In this document: positions 1-8,095 of the stretch, in pieces
Position numbering within the stretch: the first letter of the stretch is position 1
Layout of the letters: every line of letters starts with the position of its first letter
NCBI RefSeq assembly: GCF_014196525.1
Contig: NZ_JACIDX010000012.1
Coordinates: 62,001 to 126,000 of the forward strand
DNA: 64,000 bases
Direction: 5' to 3'
Origin: Novosphingobium sediminicola
GTDB lineage: Bacteria; Pseudomonadota; Alphaproteobacteria; Sphingomonadales; Sphingomonadaceae
Notes under the pieces: model-generated
Told to the model about the DNA's origin: nothing
The model's database searches: none
What the model saw: only the letters and a program-made list of their open reading frames with translations
Program-made: the position numbers and the translations under genes

Positions 1-37
1 CCTCTAAGTTCACGGTTCGTTCTGACTGGAGTGGGCC

Positions 38-1441
38 GTGGATTCTGCCTTGTTTGTGATTGTTGCTTTGGTGGTCGGGCTGGGGCTGGGCTGGTTTTTC
101 GGCCAGCGCCCTGTGGCCGAATCGCAGGCAAGGCTGGTCGAGCGCGAAAAGGCTTTCGCCGAACTGGACGAGCGTTTCCGCCGTGCGATCACCGATCTGG
201 CGGGGGCCAGCGAACGGGCGATGCGGGCCGATGGGCTGGCGCAGGCGCTGGAAGATGCGCGCGCCGATATGCTGCGCGCCCAGCGCGATCTGGCCACCCT
301 GCGCGCGCAGGCCGAGCATTTCGAAGAACAAAAGCGCCTGCTGATCGAATCGCAGGAGCAATTGCGCCGTGAGTTTGAACTGGCTGGCGCGCGCGTGCTG
401 GAGCGGGCGCAGGAGGCGTTTCTGTCCCGCGCCGAGGCCCGCTTTACCCAGAGCGAGGAAAAGCAGGCCGAGCGGATCAATTCCGTGCTGGCTCCGGTTG
501 GCGCGCGTCTGAAAGCCTATGAGGATCAGGTGAGCGCACTGGAAAAGGGGCGCGTCGATGCCTTTGGGCAGTTGACGGGCCTGATCCAGTCGATCCGCGA
601 TGGGCAGGAGAAGGTGCGCGAGGAAGCGGCGCGTCTGGGCAATGCGTTGACCAATGCGCCCAAGGCGCGCGGGCGCTGGGGCGAGCAGGCTTTGCGCAAC
701 GTGCTTGAGCAATGCGGCCTTTCCGAGCATACCGATTTTGTGACCGAACATTCGATCGACACCGAGGAAGGGCGGCTGCGCCCCGATGCGATCGTTTCGA
801 TTCCGGGGCAGAAAAAGTTGGTGATCGACGCCAAGGTTTCGCTCAACGCCTATCAGGAGGCCTTTGAGGCCAGCGACGAGGGCGCGCGCGACATCGCGCT
901 GGCCCGCCATGTTGCCAGTATGCGCGGCCATGTGCAGACGCTGGCGACCAAGTCCTATCAGAGCCAGTTTGCCGAGGCGCCCGATTATGTGGTGATGTTT
1001 GTGCCGGGTGAGCATTTTGTCGCGGCGGCGATGGAAAAGGATCCGGAACTTTGGGATTTTGCATTCCGTAACAGGGTCTTGCTGGCCACACCTACCAATC
1101 TGGTGGCGATTGCGCGCACGGTGGCGATGGTATGGAAACAGGATATGCTGGCGCAGGAGGCGCGTGAGATCGGACGTCTGGGTGGCGAATTGTATGATCG
1201 GCTTGCCGTGGCGGGCGATCACCTCAAGCGCGTGGGCGGCGGTCTGACCAGCGCGGTGGACAATTACAACAAGTTCGTCGGCAGCTTTGAACGCAATGTC
1301 ATGGCCAGCGGGCGCCGCCTGCGCGACAAGGGCATCGAAATCGGCAAGCGCGAGATCGAAGATGTCGCGCTGGTTGAAAGCCAGCCGCGCCATGGCGATG
1401 TGACTGAGCCCTCGGCGCTGCCTTGGCCGGATGGAGAGTAA
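38..1441 (+). CDS. rmuC: RmuC-family DNA recombination protein
   Basis: 467 residues. An N-terminal membrane anchor (about residues 4-22) is followed by a long, charged, Ala/Arg/Glu-rich coiled coil (about 30-190) and then the conserved RmuC domain (about 190-420). RmuC proteins are thought to limit recombination at inverted repeats and carry a nuclease-like fold; the reaction is not settled. The GTG start is chosen because a GGAG lies six bases upstream and the anchor begins immediately. The gene stands alone, convergent with the methyltransferase gene, 11 bases separating the two stop codons. Family assignment is firm; the cellular role is inferred from the family. Confidence 0.9.
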   Translation: MDSALFVIVALVVGLGLGWFFGQRPVAESQARLVEREKAFAELDERFRRAITDLAGASERAMRADGLAQALEDARADMLRAQRDLATLRAQAEHFEEQKRLLIESQEQLRREFELAGARVLERAQEAFLSRAEARFTQSEEKQAERINSVLAPVGARLKAYEDQVSALEKGRVDAFGQLTGLIQSIRDGQEKVREEAARLGNALTNAPKARGRWGEQALRNVLEQCGLSEHTDFVTEHSIDTEEGRLRPDAIVSIPGQKKLVIDAKVSLNAYQEAFEASDEGARDIALARHVASMRGHVQTLATKSYQSQFAEAPDYVVMFVPGEHFVAAAMEKDPELWDFAFRNRVLLATPTNLVAIARTVAMVWKQDMLAQEAREIGRLGGELYDRLAVAGDHLKRVGGGLTSAVDNYNKFVGSFERNVMASGRRLRDKGIEIGKREIEDVALVESQPRHGDVTEPSALPWPDGE

Positions 1442-1452
1442 GGGGAGGGGGA

Positions 1453-2253
1453 TTACCCCTCCAGCGTGGCCAGAACCTCATAGGCCAGCACGGCTGCGGC
1501 CACGGCGGCGTTGAGCGAATCGGCTCGCCCCTTCATCGGCATGGTCACGCGCAGATCGCAGGCCAACTCATATTCCTCGGGCAGCCCGCGCGATTCGTTG
1601 CCCACCATGATGAAACACGGCGCGGCATAGGGCGCCCCGCGATAAGGCACCGCCTCACGCAGCGAGGCGGCCACCAACTGCCCATCCCCGCCGCTCAGCC
1701 AGGGCAGGAATTCCTCCCACCGCGCCACGGCCAGCTTTTGCGTAAAGATCGCGCCCATGCTGGCGCGCACGGCCTCGACGCTGAACGGATCGACGCAATC
1801 GTCGAGCAGGATCAGCCCGCCCGCGCCCACCGCATCGGCCGTGCGCAGCATCGTGCCCAGATTGCCCGGATCGCGCATCGCCTGCGCCACGAGCCAGATC
1901 GGCGCGGCATGGCGGTCCACGCCCGCCAGCGATGTGTCAAATTCGCGGAACACGCCGCAAACCGCCTGCGGATTCTCCTTGCCGGTGATCTTGGCCAGAA
2001 TATCCTCGCTGGTCTCGATCACCTCGCCGCCCGCGTCCAGCACGGCCTGTTCCAGCGTATCGAGCAGGGGATGGGCCTCGCGCCCCTCGGCCATGACCAG
2101 CGTTTCGGGCAGGCGCCCGCTCTCGCGCGCATCGGTTAGCAGCCGCAGCCCTTCGGCCAGAAAGCAACCCTCGCGGCGACGCAGCTTTTTCTCCCGCAAA
2201 GAACGCAGGAATTTGACCGTGGGATTGGAAAAGCCGGTGATGTTGCGGCGCAT
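1453..2253 (-). CDS. SpoU/TrmH-family RNA 2'-O-methyltransferase
   Basis: 266 residues. The N-terminal part resembles the RNA-binding domain seen in RlmB/TrmH proteins (about 10-100). The C-terminal SPOUT knot shows the three family motifs: N131 to R137 in a GNLGTMLRT stretch, the VGNESRGLP loop near 217-225, and MPMKGRADSLN near 239-249. It should transfer a methyl group from SAM to a ribose of tRNA or rRNA; the exact target cannot be told from sequence. It is the last gene of the leftward unit, 75 bases beyond the HPr gene, so shared transcription is plausible but not shown. Confidence 0.88.
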   Translation of the reverse strand: MRRNITGFSNPTVKFLRSLREKKLRRREGCFLAEGLRLLTDARESGRLPETLVMAEGREAHPLLDTLEQAVLDAGGEVIETSEDILAKITGKENPQAVCGVFREFDTSLAGVDRHAAPIWLVAQAMRDPGNLGTMLRTADAVGAGGLILLDDCVDPFSVEAVRASMGAIFTQKLAVARWEEFLPWLSGGDGQLVAASLREAVPYRGAPYAAPCFIMVGNESRGLPEEYELACDLRVTMPMKGRADSLNAAVAAAVLAYEVLATLEG

Positions 2254-2328
2254 GTCAGGGGCAAGCCTTATGGCAAAACAGGGAAACTGCGCCGCCTATA
2301 GCCACGCCATGCGCCCCTGTCGAACCCT

Positions 2329-2607
2329 TCAATCTTCGCCGAAACCGTCCTTGACCAGACCCGAGAGCCGCGCCAGCGCCTGATCGGCGCCATCGCCCGC
2401 CACGACAATGTCCACACTGTCGCCGCGCGCCGCACCCAGCATCATCAGGCCCAGAATCGAGCCTCCCGCCGCCTCGGTGCCATCTTTGAGCACCTTGACG
2501 TTGACGCCGCCCGGCAGCATCGCCACCATATTGACAAATTTCGCGCTCGCGCGGGCGTGCAGGCCCTTTGCATTCACGATTTCAACGGTTTCCCGTGCTT
2601 CAGCCAT
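2329..2607 (-). CDS. ptsH: Phosphocarrier protein HPr
   Basis: 92 residues, normal for HPr. The phosphorylation site H17 sits in NAKGLHARASAKF, the classic HPr active-site context. The regulatory serine region is present as GGSILGLMMLGA (S50), which fits the HPr kinase encoded upstream. In alphaproteobacteria this HPr relays phosphate in a regulatory (nitrogen-type) PTS rather than importing sugar. It lies 18 bases after the EIIA gene, almost certainly in the same transcript. No enzyme I or sugar permease is present in the window. Confidence 0.95.
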   Translation of the reverse strand: MAEARETVEIVNAKGLHARASAKFVNMVAMLPGGVNVKVLKDGTEAAGGSILGLMMLGAARGDSVDIVVAGDGADQALARLSGLVKDGFGED

Positions 2608-2625
2608 GCTTCCCTCTCACCGCTG

Positions 2626-3030
2626 TCAGGCTTCCTGGCCCAAAAACTCGGACGCTATGGTTATGTAATTGCGTCCGGCATCGCGCGCCGCGCCAACCGC
2701 CGCCCGCACCGTCGCGCCTTTGCGCGCACCGGCCAGACGGATCAGCATCGGCAAATTAATTCCCGCGATCACCTCGACCCGGCCCGCTTCCATCAGCGAG
2801 ATCGCCAGATTGGAAGGCGTGCCGCCGAACAGGTCGGTCAGGATGATGGCGCCTTCGCCGCTGTCAACGGTCTTGATCGCTTCGGCAATTTCCTTGCGGC
2901 GGCGTTCGACATCGTCATTGGGGCCGATGCAGACCGTGGCCACGGCTTCCTGCCGGCCCACCACATGTTCCATCGCGCGCACGAATTCCTCGGCCAGATG
3001 GCCATGAGTCACCAGAACAAGGCCGATCAT
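2626..3030 (-). CDS. PTS EIIA component, mannose/EIIA-Man type
   Basis: 134 residues from the ATG at 3030. An upstream in-frame extension exists but lacks family similarity, whereas MIGLVLVTHGHLAEEF is the standard EIIA-Man N terminus. H9 in VTHGH is the expected phosphohistidine. LTDLFGGTPSN and MLIRLA are family-typical. A soluble EIIA of this kind, without EIIB/C partners, acts as a regulatory phosphate acceptor downstream of HPr. It lies between rapZ and ptsH in the leftward cluster, the usual alphaproteobacterial order. The 91-base gap after rapZ could hold a promoter, but I see no clear one. Confidence 0.9.
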   Translation of the reverse strand: MIGLVLVTHGHLAEEFVRAMEHVVGRQEAVATVCIGPNDDVERRRKEIAEAIKTVDSGEGAIILTDLFGGTPSNLAISLMEAGRVEVIAGINLPMLIRLAGARKGATVRAAVGAARDAGRNYITIASEFLGQEA

Positions 3031-3121
3031 GCCTGCATCCCGGACGTTCGTTGCATCATGACAATAATGGCGCGCGGCATGTGGGGAGCAAAACCTTTCG
3101 CAGGCAAACATGTGTGGTCGC

Positions 3122-4096
3122 TCATCGCGCAGCTCCTCCTTCGACAAGGTCGGCTGCGCGTGAGCCCAGATTACGGTGAATCATTGTGGGCGAAAATCCG
3201 GATGCGCGCAAGGCTGCGCCGATTTGTTCGGCCATGAAAACCGACCGATGGCGCCCGCCGGTGCATCCGAAAGCGATGTGAACATAGGCTTTGCCCTGCG
3301 CCTGAAAGCGTGGAATCAAAAGCAGAAGCAGGTCGCGAATCCGGGTAAAAGCCTCGTCAAAGGCCGGATCCTCGCGGATGAAGTCGCCCACCGGACCTTC
3401 GCGGCCGGTCATCGGGCGCAACACCTTATCCCAATGGGGATTGTTCAAAAAACGCATGTCGAAAACAAAGTCGGCCAGCGGCGGCATGCCCTTGGAAAAG
3501 CCGAAGCTGGTGATCGTCAAGGTTAACGCGGGGCCCGAATCGGGTGAGAATTGTTCCCGCATCGCCTGTTGCAAGGCGTTAGTGGTAAAGGCGGTGGTGT
3601 TGATGACGATATCGGCCCAGCGGCGCAGCGGCTCCATCATGTCACGCTCGGCCGAAATGCCGGTGGCTACGGGCATGTCGGCGGCAAGGTGATGGCGGCG
3701 GCGCGTCTCGTTATAGCGCCGCTCCAACTCGCCCACGCCGCAATCGAGATAGAGCGTGGCCAGCTCGATATTAGGCCGCTGACTCAAGCGTTTGACCAGC
3801 GCGATCACCGCCTGCGGATCAAAGCCGCGCGTGCGCGAATCGAAACCGATGGCCAAAGGTCCGCCCATCCCGTGCCCGCCCATCGGCTGGTCCTCCTGGC
3901 TGGTGTCGAGCAGCCTTTCAAGGAAACGGATGGGGAAATTGTCGATGGTTTCCCATCCCAGATCCTCCAGCGCGCGCAGCGCCGTCGATTTGCCCGCACC
4001 CAGCACGCCGGTCACCAGCAGGATGCGCTGCTTGTCCGGATTGCCATGCAGGGTGAGACTGTCCGAAGCGGCGGGGGATGTGTCGGAGGCTGTCAT
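3122..4096 (-). CDS. rapZ: RapZ/YvcJ-family nucleotide-binding protein
   Basis: 324 residues. The P-loop is GVLGAGKST at residues 30-38, and the C-terminal half carries the family signature FGCTGGRHRSVFMAEQI. In enterobacteria RapZ is an RNA-binding adaptor controlling the GlmZ small RNA and amino-sugar synthesis. In alphaproteobacteria the gene sits with hprK and the PTS genes, and its partner RNAs are unknown. About 20 extra residues precede the conserved core, so translation could begin slightly downstream. It lies 67 bases after hprK in the same direction. Family assignment is firm; function here is inferred. Confidence 0.93.
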   Translation of the reverse strand: MTASDTSPAASDSLTLHGNPDKQRILLVTGVLGAGKSTALRALEDLGWETIDNFPIRFLERLLDTSQEDQPMGGHGMGGPLAIGFDSRTRGFDPQAVIALVKRLSQRPNIELATLYLDCGVGELERRYNETRRRHHLAADMPVATGISAERDMMEPLRRWADIVINTTAFTTNALQQAMREQFSPDSGPALTLTITSFGFSKGMPPLADFVFDMRFLNNPHWDKVLRPMTGREGPVGDFIREDPAFDEAFTRIRDLLLLLIPRFQAQGKAYVHIAFGCTGGRHRSVFMAEQIGAALRASGFSPTMIHRNLGSRAADLVEGGAAR

Positions 4097-4163
4097 GCAT
4101 CTTCTCTGCGCCCAGAGAGTTAAAATGTGAAGAGGGCGCGCCTATGCTATTTAAGGCAAGGCT

Positions 4164-4616
4164 TCAGATTTCCGTTGGTTCCCAAAGGCCGTGATACTTT
4201 AGTGCCAGTTCCGCGCGCAGCACCAGCGCCGAACTCTCGGGCCAGAGCGTGATGCAGGGAATCGCCAGCGAGCCGACCGGAATCCTTGGTGCGACCTCGA
4301 TATGGCGCGGGGCGCTTGCCTCCAGCCGGATCATCAGCGCCACCCGCGCTCGTTCGGCCACCGGCATTGTCACCAGCCCGACGCCGCGCACCTCGATCAG
4401 GCCGCGCGTGTTGGGATGAGGCATGACGTAAAGCGCGCCGTGCTCCTCGCCCAGCATCACCCCATCATCGCCCACCAGCACCGCGCCCCGGTCGATCAAC
4501 CCCAATGCCAGCGAGGATTTGCCAACGCCGGGCGCGCCTTCGATCAGGATAGCGCGCGCCCCGATGCTCACGCAGGTTGCCTGTCTGGCCCAATGGGGTT
4601 TGGTCGGGTGGTTCAT
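4164..4616 (-). CDS. hprK: Short HPr kinase/phosphorylase (C-terminal domain only)
   Basis: 150 residues, about half the length of Firmicute HprK, because the N-terminal domain is missing as is usual in alphaproteobacteria. The Walker A motif GAPGVGKSS is at 27-35, an acidic VGDDG follows near 48-52, and the HprK signature is recognisable as GLIEVRGVGL. It is expected to phosphorylate the HPr serine and link carbon or energy status to the PTS. Its ATG overlaps the chvG stop codon (ATGA), implying translational coupling to the sensor kinase. One oddity is that the position before the P-loop where I expect a catalytic His (HAT-type context) reads RQAT, with Gln. Confidence 0.88.
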   Translation of the reverse strand: MNHPTKPHWARQATCVSIGARAILIEGAPGVGKSSLALGLIDRGAVLVGDDGVMLGEEHGALYVMPHPNTRGLIEVRGVGLVTMPVAERARVALMIRLEASAPRHIEVAPRIPVGSLAIPCITLWPESSALVLRAELALKYHGLWEPTEI

Positions 4617-6193
4617 TCCTCCTCGACCTCCTGATGATAGGTCGGCAATTCGATCACCAGCCGCGCGCCCCGCTCGCCCGGCAAGGGATCGCGCGCGGTC
4701 AGCGTGCCGTCATGGCCCTCGACAATCGTGCGGGCGATGGCCAGCCCAAGGCCCGAATGCGCACCAAAATCCTCACCTGCCGGGCGCAGCGAATGGAAAC
4801 GCTCGAACACGCGCTCGCGTGCCTGTGGGGGGATGCCGGGGCCTTCGTCGCGGATTTCGACGACCACGTGCTCGTTGGAGCCGGTGATGTCGATGCGGAT
4901 CACGCCGTGCGGCGGCGAAAAGGACACTGCATTATCCAGCAGGTTTTCCAGCACCCGCTCCAGCCTTGTCGCCACGCCCGCCACCACCGCTTCATGGTCG
5001 CCGGCATGATGGAGCAGCAGGCGGCAATCGCGGTTGGCCCCGCGCCGCCCGCGCGCGCCCACCATCGCTTCGGCCAGTACGCGCAGATCGACCGGCTCAA
5101 AGGTGCTGCGCGCCAGTTCGGCGTCGATCCGGCTCGCCTCGGCGATCTCACTGATCAGGCGGTCCATGCGCTGAACATCGTGATTGGCGATATCCATCAA
5201 TTGGCGGCGCAGATCAGGGTCGTCGATTTTATCAAGCGACTCCAATGCGCTGCGCAAAGAAGCTAAGGGATTTTTGATCTCATGGGCAACGTCCGCGGCA
5301 AAGCGGTCCACCCCGTCCATGCGCGTGCGCAGCGCCTCGGTCATGTCCGAAAGCGCGCGTGCCAAGAGGCCGATCTCATCCCCGCGATCGGGCAGGCGCG
5401 GCACCACCACCGTCCGGTCGCGCCCCAGCCGCACCCGCACCGAGGCACGCACCAACAGACGCAGCGGCTGAACAATCGTGCGGGCCAGAAACAGCGAGAG
5501 ATAGACCGTGAGCAGCAGCGCAATCGCCACGACAATCGCCAGGGTCTGGCGCGCATCGCGCACGCTCTGGGTCACATCGCGGGCGTTTTGCTGGACCAGC
5601 AAGACCTGTCCACGCCGCCCGACGGGCGTTGCGGCATTGATGATCGGCGTGCGATCCGGCGCATAATGTTCGCGCACGGCGGTCTGGCCGGAGCGGCGTG
5701 CCTCGATCACCTCTGGCCAGTCATTGGCGCGGGTGGGGGCGGGCGGCTCGACATAGGCGGGCACTTCGGGCGCCCCCAGAATGGCGTCCATGCCCCGGTC
5801 CAGCAGGCGGGCCGATTGCATATACCACGGCTGGGTGGCCGGATCGGCCAGATGGAACGAGGGCGGGGCCAGCACGAAACTGTCGGCCTCCAGCGTGCCG
5901 TCGGCGCGGAACAGGCGCAGGCGCAGCGCGTGGCGGCGGCCAATGGTGGTCAGCACCTGCGCGCGCGTATCTCCCGATGCCTGCGCCAGCGCCTCGGCGG
6001 CGATCTCGGCCTCGCCGCTGGCGCGTTTGAAGCGTTCACCCAATACCTCGCGGCGATAGGAATCGATATAAAGCAGGCTGAAGGCGATCAGCGCCAGCAC
6101 GATCACATTGACCGCCAGAATGCGCGTGGTCAGCGAAACGCCGCGCCAGGGCCCCCCGCGCGCATGGGACGGGCGACGGGGCGTTTCAGGCAT
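4613..6193 (-). CDS. chvG: Sensor histidine kinase ChvG/ExoS-like
   Basis: 526 residues. Two membrane segments (about 23-43 and 218-240) bracket a periplasmic sensor region of roughly 170 residues. A HAMP linker follows, then the HisKA box with H304 in DVAHEIKNPL and a HATPase domain containing LLDNAV, DEGPGIPP and GLGLAI. ChvG responds to acid or envelope stress in rhizobia and phosphorylates ChvI. It is directly downstream of chvI (two bases between) and overlaps hprK by four bases, so the sensor, regulator and HPr kinase are made together. Confidence 0.92.
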   Translation of the reverse strand: MPETPRRPSHARGGPWRGVSLTTRILAVNVIVLALIAFSLLYIDSYRREVLGERFKRASGEAEIAAEALAQASGDTRAQVLTTIGRRHALRLRLFRADGTLEADSFVLAPPSFHLADPATQPWYMQSARLLDRGMDAILGAPEVPAYVEPPAPTRANDWPEVIEARRSGQTAVREHYAPDRTPIINAATPVGRRGQVLLVQQNARDVTQSVRDARQTLAIVVAIALLLTVYLSLFLARTIVQPLRLLVRASVRVRLGRDRTVVVPRLPDRGDEIGLLARALSDMTEALRTRMDGVDRFAADVAHEIKNPLASLRSALESLDKIDDPDLRRQLMDIANHDVQRMDRLISEIAEASRIDAELARSTFEPVDLRVLAEAMVGARGRRGANRDCRLLLHHAGDHEAVVAGVATRLERVLENLLDNAVSFSPPHGVIRIDITGSNEHVVVEIRDEGPGIPPQARERVFERFHSLRPAGEDFGAHSGLGLAIARTIVEGHDGTLTARDPLPGERGARLVIELPTYHQEVEEE

Positions 6194-6195
6194 GG

Positions 6196-6951
6196 TCAGC
6201 CGCCCTCGCCAAAGGAATAGCCGGCGCCATACAGAGTTTCGATGGCTGAAAAGGTCGGGTCCACCTGACGGAATTTGCGGCGCAGGCGCTTGATATGCGA
6301 ATCGATGGTGCGATCATCGACATAGGTGTCGTCATTATAGGCGCAGTCCATTAACTGATTGCGGCTCTTGATGACGCCGGGGCGCTGGGCCAGCGTTTCG
6401 AGGATCAGAAATTCGGTAACCGTCAGCGAGACGGGGCGGTCATCCCAGCGGACTTCATGACGCGCCGGGTCCATGCTCAGGCGGCCGCGATGCACCATTT
6501 CGGGGGCGGGCGTATCGTCGGGCGCGGGCTCTGCGGCATCGGCGCGGGCAACCTCGACCCGGCGCAGAATCGCACGGATTCGCGCTACCAGCAGGCGCTG
6601 GCTGAACGGCTTGGTGATGTAATCGTCTGCACCCATGGCAAGGCCGAGCGCCTCGTCCGGCTCTTCATCCTTGCTGGTCAGAAAAATCACCGGCAGCGCC
6701 GATTTTTCGCGTAGGCGTTGCAGCAATTCCAACCCATCCATACGCGGCATCTTGATGTCGAAAATCGCCAGATCGGGCGGATTTTCAAGGCAGGCCTTCA
6801 ACGCGCTGGCGCCATCGGCATAGACGCGGGTGGTAAAGCCTTCGGCCTGCAAGCCTATGGAAACGCTGGTCAAAATATTGCGGTCATCATCGACCAGCGC
6901 GATCGTGTGGCGCGGCGTGGCAGAAGATGCGGCTTTCTCGTTGTTGCTCAT
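6196..6951 (-). CDS. chvI: OmpR-type response regulator ChvI-like
   Basis: 251 residues from the ATG at 6951. The receiver domain (about 16-130) has the acidic pocket DDD at 21-23, phosphoacceptor D65 in IFDIKMP and a later FLTSKDE lysine. A winged-helix OmpR DNA-binding domain ends the protein ([15 protein letters not shown]). An upstream in-frame ATG at 6969 is possible; I prefer 6951 because family similarity begins soon after and the extra residues are nondescript. It should bind DNA when phosphorylated by ChvG. It is the first gene of the leftward cluster, so its promoter should lie in the gap upstream. Confidence 0.9.
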   Translation of the reverse strand: MSNNEKAASSATPRHTIALVDDDRNILTSVSIGLQAEGFTTRVYADGASALKACLENPPDLAIFDIKMPRMDGLELLQRLREKSALPVIFLTSKDEEPDEALGLAMGADDYITKPFSQRLLVARIRAILRRVEVARADAAEPAPDDTPAPEMVHRGRLSMDPARHEVRWDDRPVSLTVTEFLILETLAQRPGVIKSRNQLMDCAYNDDTYVDDRTIDSHIKRLRRKFRQVDPTFSAIETLYGAGYSFGEGG

Positions 6952-7074
6952 CGAAATAGCGACCTGCATGGCGCGGCTGAACCAAGGCTGAGCGGTAGCC
7001 TGCGGCGCGGGCGGGCGCAAGCGTGGCAGGTTTGCATCAAACGTAAGGAAATATGAGGAAATGCAATCTGCCAT

Positions 7075-7103
7075 TTGACGTAGTGTGGGGGCTGGTCTAT
7101 GAA
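7075..7103 (+). promoter_or_regulatory. Sigma-70-like promoter in a gene-free gap
   Basis: TTGACG at 7075-7080 and TATGAA at 7098-7103 are separated by 17 bases, close to the housekeeping consensus. A perfect dyad, GAATTG (7101-7106) and CAATTC (7113-7118), overlaps the -10 end and the expected start near 7110, where a repressor could act. No convincing gene follows before the terminator at 7355. Prediction from sequence only. Confidence 0.5.
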
Positions 7104-7109
7104 TTGTTT

Positions 7110-7385
7110 CGTCAATTCGTATGCAATTGCGGCCGGGGGCAACCAGCTAAAGCATTTGTTGCGAAGAGACATTCTGGAATCGACCGTTTGTTGCTGTGGC
7201 CGTCCGGCCCTTCTTGCGGAGTCTTCGGTTTGATCAAGCTGTTTGATGGAAACATGGATCGCGCTGGCCTGTCGGGTCGGTGTGCTCTGTTGCGGCCCGT
7301 CCGGCTTTAATTTTCAGTTTCGCGCATACACCACGGAAGATTGGTGAGAGGAGGGGCGCCGGTGGCTATGTCACCGGCGCCTTTT
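7110..7385 (+). ncRNA. Candidate small RNA or long leader with attenuator
   Basis: This roughly 275-base stretch lies between the promoter at 7075-7103 and a strong terminator at 7355-7385, in the 490-base gap between chvI and the DUF937 gene. I see no convincing coding region. The only short frame with an ATG, at 7099, encodes about 44 residues of no recognisable family and starts inside the -10 element. Either it is a free-standing small RNA, or it is the 5' leader of the gene at 7442 with the hairpin acting as an attenuator. I cannot match it to a known RNA family. Confidence 0.35.
7355..7385 (+). terminator. Intrinsic terminator
   Basis: A perfect 10-bp stem, GGCGCCGGTG (7355-7364) and CACCGGCGCC (7372-7381), with a 7-base loop is followed directly by TTTT. 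It is oriented rightward and lies upstream of, not downstream of, the nearest rightward gene. Confidence 0.8.
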
Positions 7386-7441
7386 GCTTGGCCGCGTAAC
7401 AATCGCATGGCATGTTGCCGATTAACCAATTGGAGGGCGAA

Positions 7442-7807
7442 ATGATGAGCTTGCTGGATTCCCTGCTGGGGCAATTGTCGGGTAACGTCGATGTGGCGGG
7501 CATTGCGGCCAAGGTGGGTATTGACCCGGCCACGGCGCAAAGCGCGATCAGCGCTCTGGGGCAGGCCCATGCGCAGGAAGGCGACACGGTCGAAACTGCC
7601 GCCGCGCAGACGGGCATTGCGCCCGATACGCTCAATCAGGTGGTGGGCGCGCTGGGCGGCGTCGAAGGGCTGGGGCAGGTGTCGCAGATCCTGCAGAACA
7701 ACCCGCAGATCCTTTCCTCCATCAACAGCTTCCTTGACCGCGATGGCGATGGCAGCGCGCTCAACGATGTGCTGGGCATGGCCAAGGGCCTTTTCGGCAA
7801 GTCCTGA
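7442..7807 (+). CDS. YidB-like DUF937 protein
   Basis: 121 residues. The start is the first ATG of an ATGATG pair, with GGAGGG a few bases upstream; the second ATG at 7445 is equally possible. The protein is small and rich in Ala, Gly and Gln, with repeated short helices and an acidic DRDGDGSALND loop resembling a calcium-binding turn near the C terminus. This matches the DUF937/YidB family, whose function is unknown. A small membrane-protein gene follows three bases later, probably cotranscribed. The terminator-like hairpin 60 bases upstream may control it. Confidence 0.75.
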   Translation: MMSLLDSLLGQLSGNVDVAGIAAKVGIDPATAQSAISALGQAHAQEGDTVETAAAQTGIAPDTLNQVVGALGGVEGLGQVSQILQNNPQILSSINSFLDRDGDGSALNDVLGMAKGLFGKS

Positions 7808-7810
7808 GCG

Positions 7811-7996
7811 ATGCTTGACCTTGCGCTGTCCATGGCCGTGCTGGCCGTGATTCTGCTGATGATCGGGTCCGGGGCGCTGTGGCGGCGCGGGGTGCGCAAG
7901 CAGGCGATATTGATGATCGTGCTGGCGGTGATTCTGGGCGCGAATGTTGCGATCTGGAGCCTGCCTGCCCCCGCCACGCTTTCGGGAAAGCCATGA
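7811..7996 (+). CDS. Small two-helix membrane protein, unknown
   Basis: 61 residues. Two hydrophobic stretches (about 4-22 and 32-50) are separated by a short basic loop (WRRGVRKQ), giving a hairpin-like inner-membrane protein. I recognise no family. It begins three bases after the DUF937 stop codon, so coupled translation is likely. The row of hairpins starting at 8008 ends the unit. Its position behind a DUF937 gene is the only clue to function. Confidence 0.55.
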   Translation: MLDLALSMAVLAVILLMIGSGALWRRGVRKQAILMIVLAVILGANVAIWSLPAPATLSGKP

Positions 7997-8007
7997 CGGG
8001 AGCTTGA

Positions 8008-8095
8008 CGCCCGATCAACGGATCGGGCGTTTTAGGCAACTAAACCCGATCAGCGGATCGGGCAGTCCGGCGCCCGTCCGATCAACGGATCGGAC
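8008..8095. terminator. Three tandem GATC-bearing hairpins between convergent genes
   Basis: Three hairpins share the core CCGATC-(A)(A/G)CG-GATCGG. The first, 8008-8029, has a 9-bp stem followed by TTTT and is a good rightward terminator. The second, 8045-8062, has a 7-bp stem. The third, 8076-8095, has an 8-bp stem and overlaps the last codons and the stop codon of the leftward hydrolase gene. The loops are AACG, AGCG and AACG. Together they may terminate both converging transcripts. Confidence 0.7.

Noticed and set aside
1441..1462. Hairpin across the convergent stops of rmuC and the methyltransferase gene
   Set aside because: GGAGGGG and CCCCTCC-like arms pair around the stop codon, but no T-run follows in either direction and the run of G and C makes pairing likely by chance.
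7099..7233. Short frame of about 44 codons inside the candidate RNA
   Set aside because: Its ATG lies inside the predicted -10 element, it has no ribosome-binding site and the product matches nothing I know. It is kept only as the alternative to the RNA reading.
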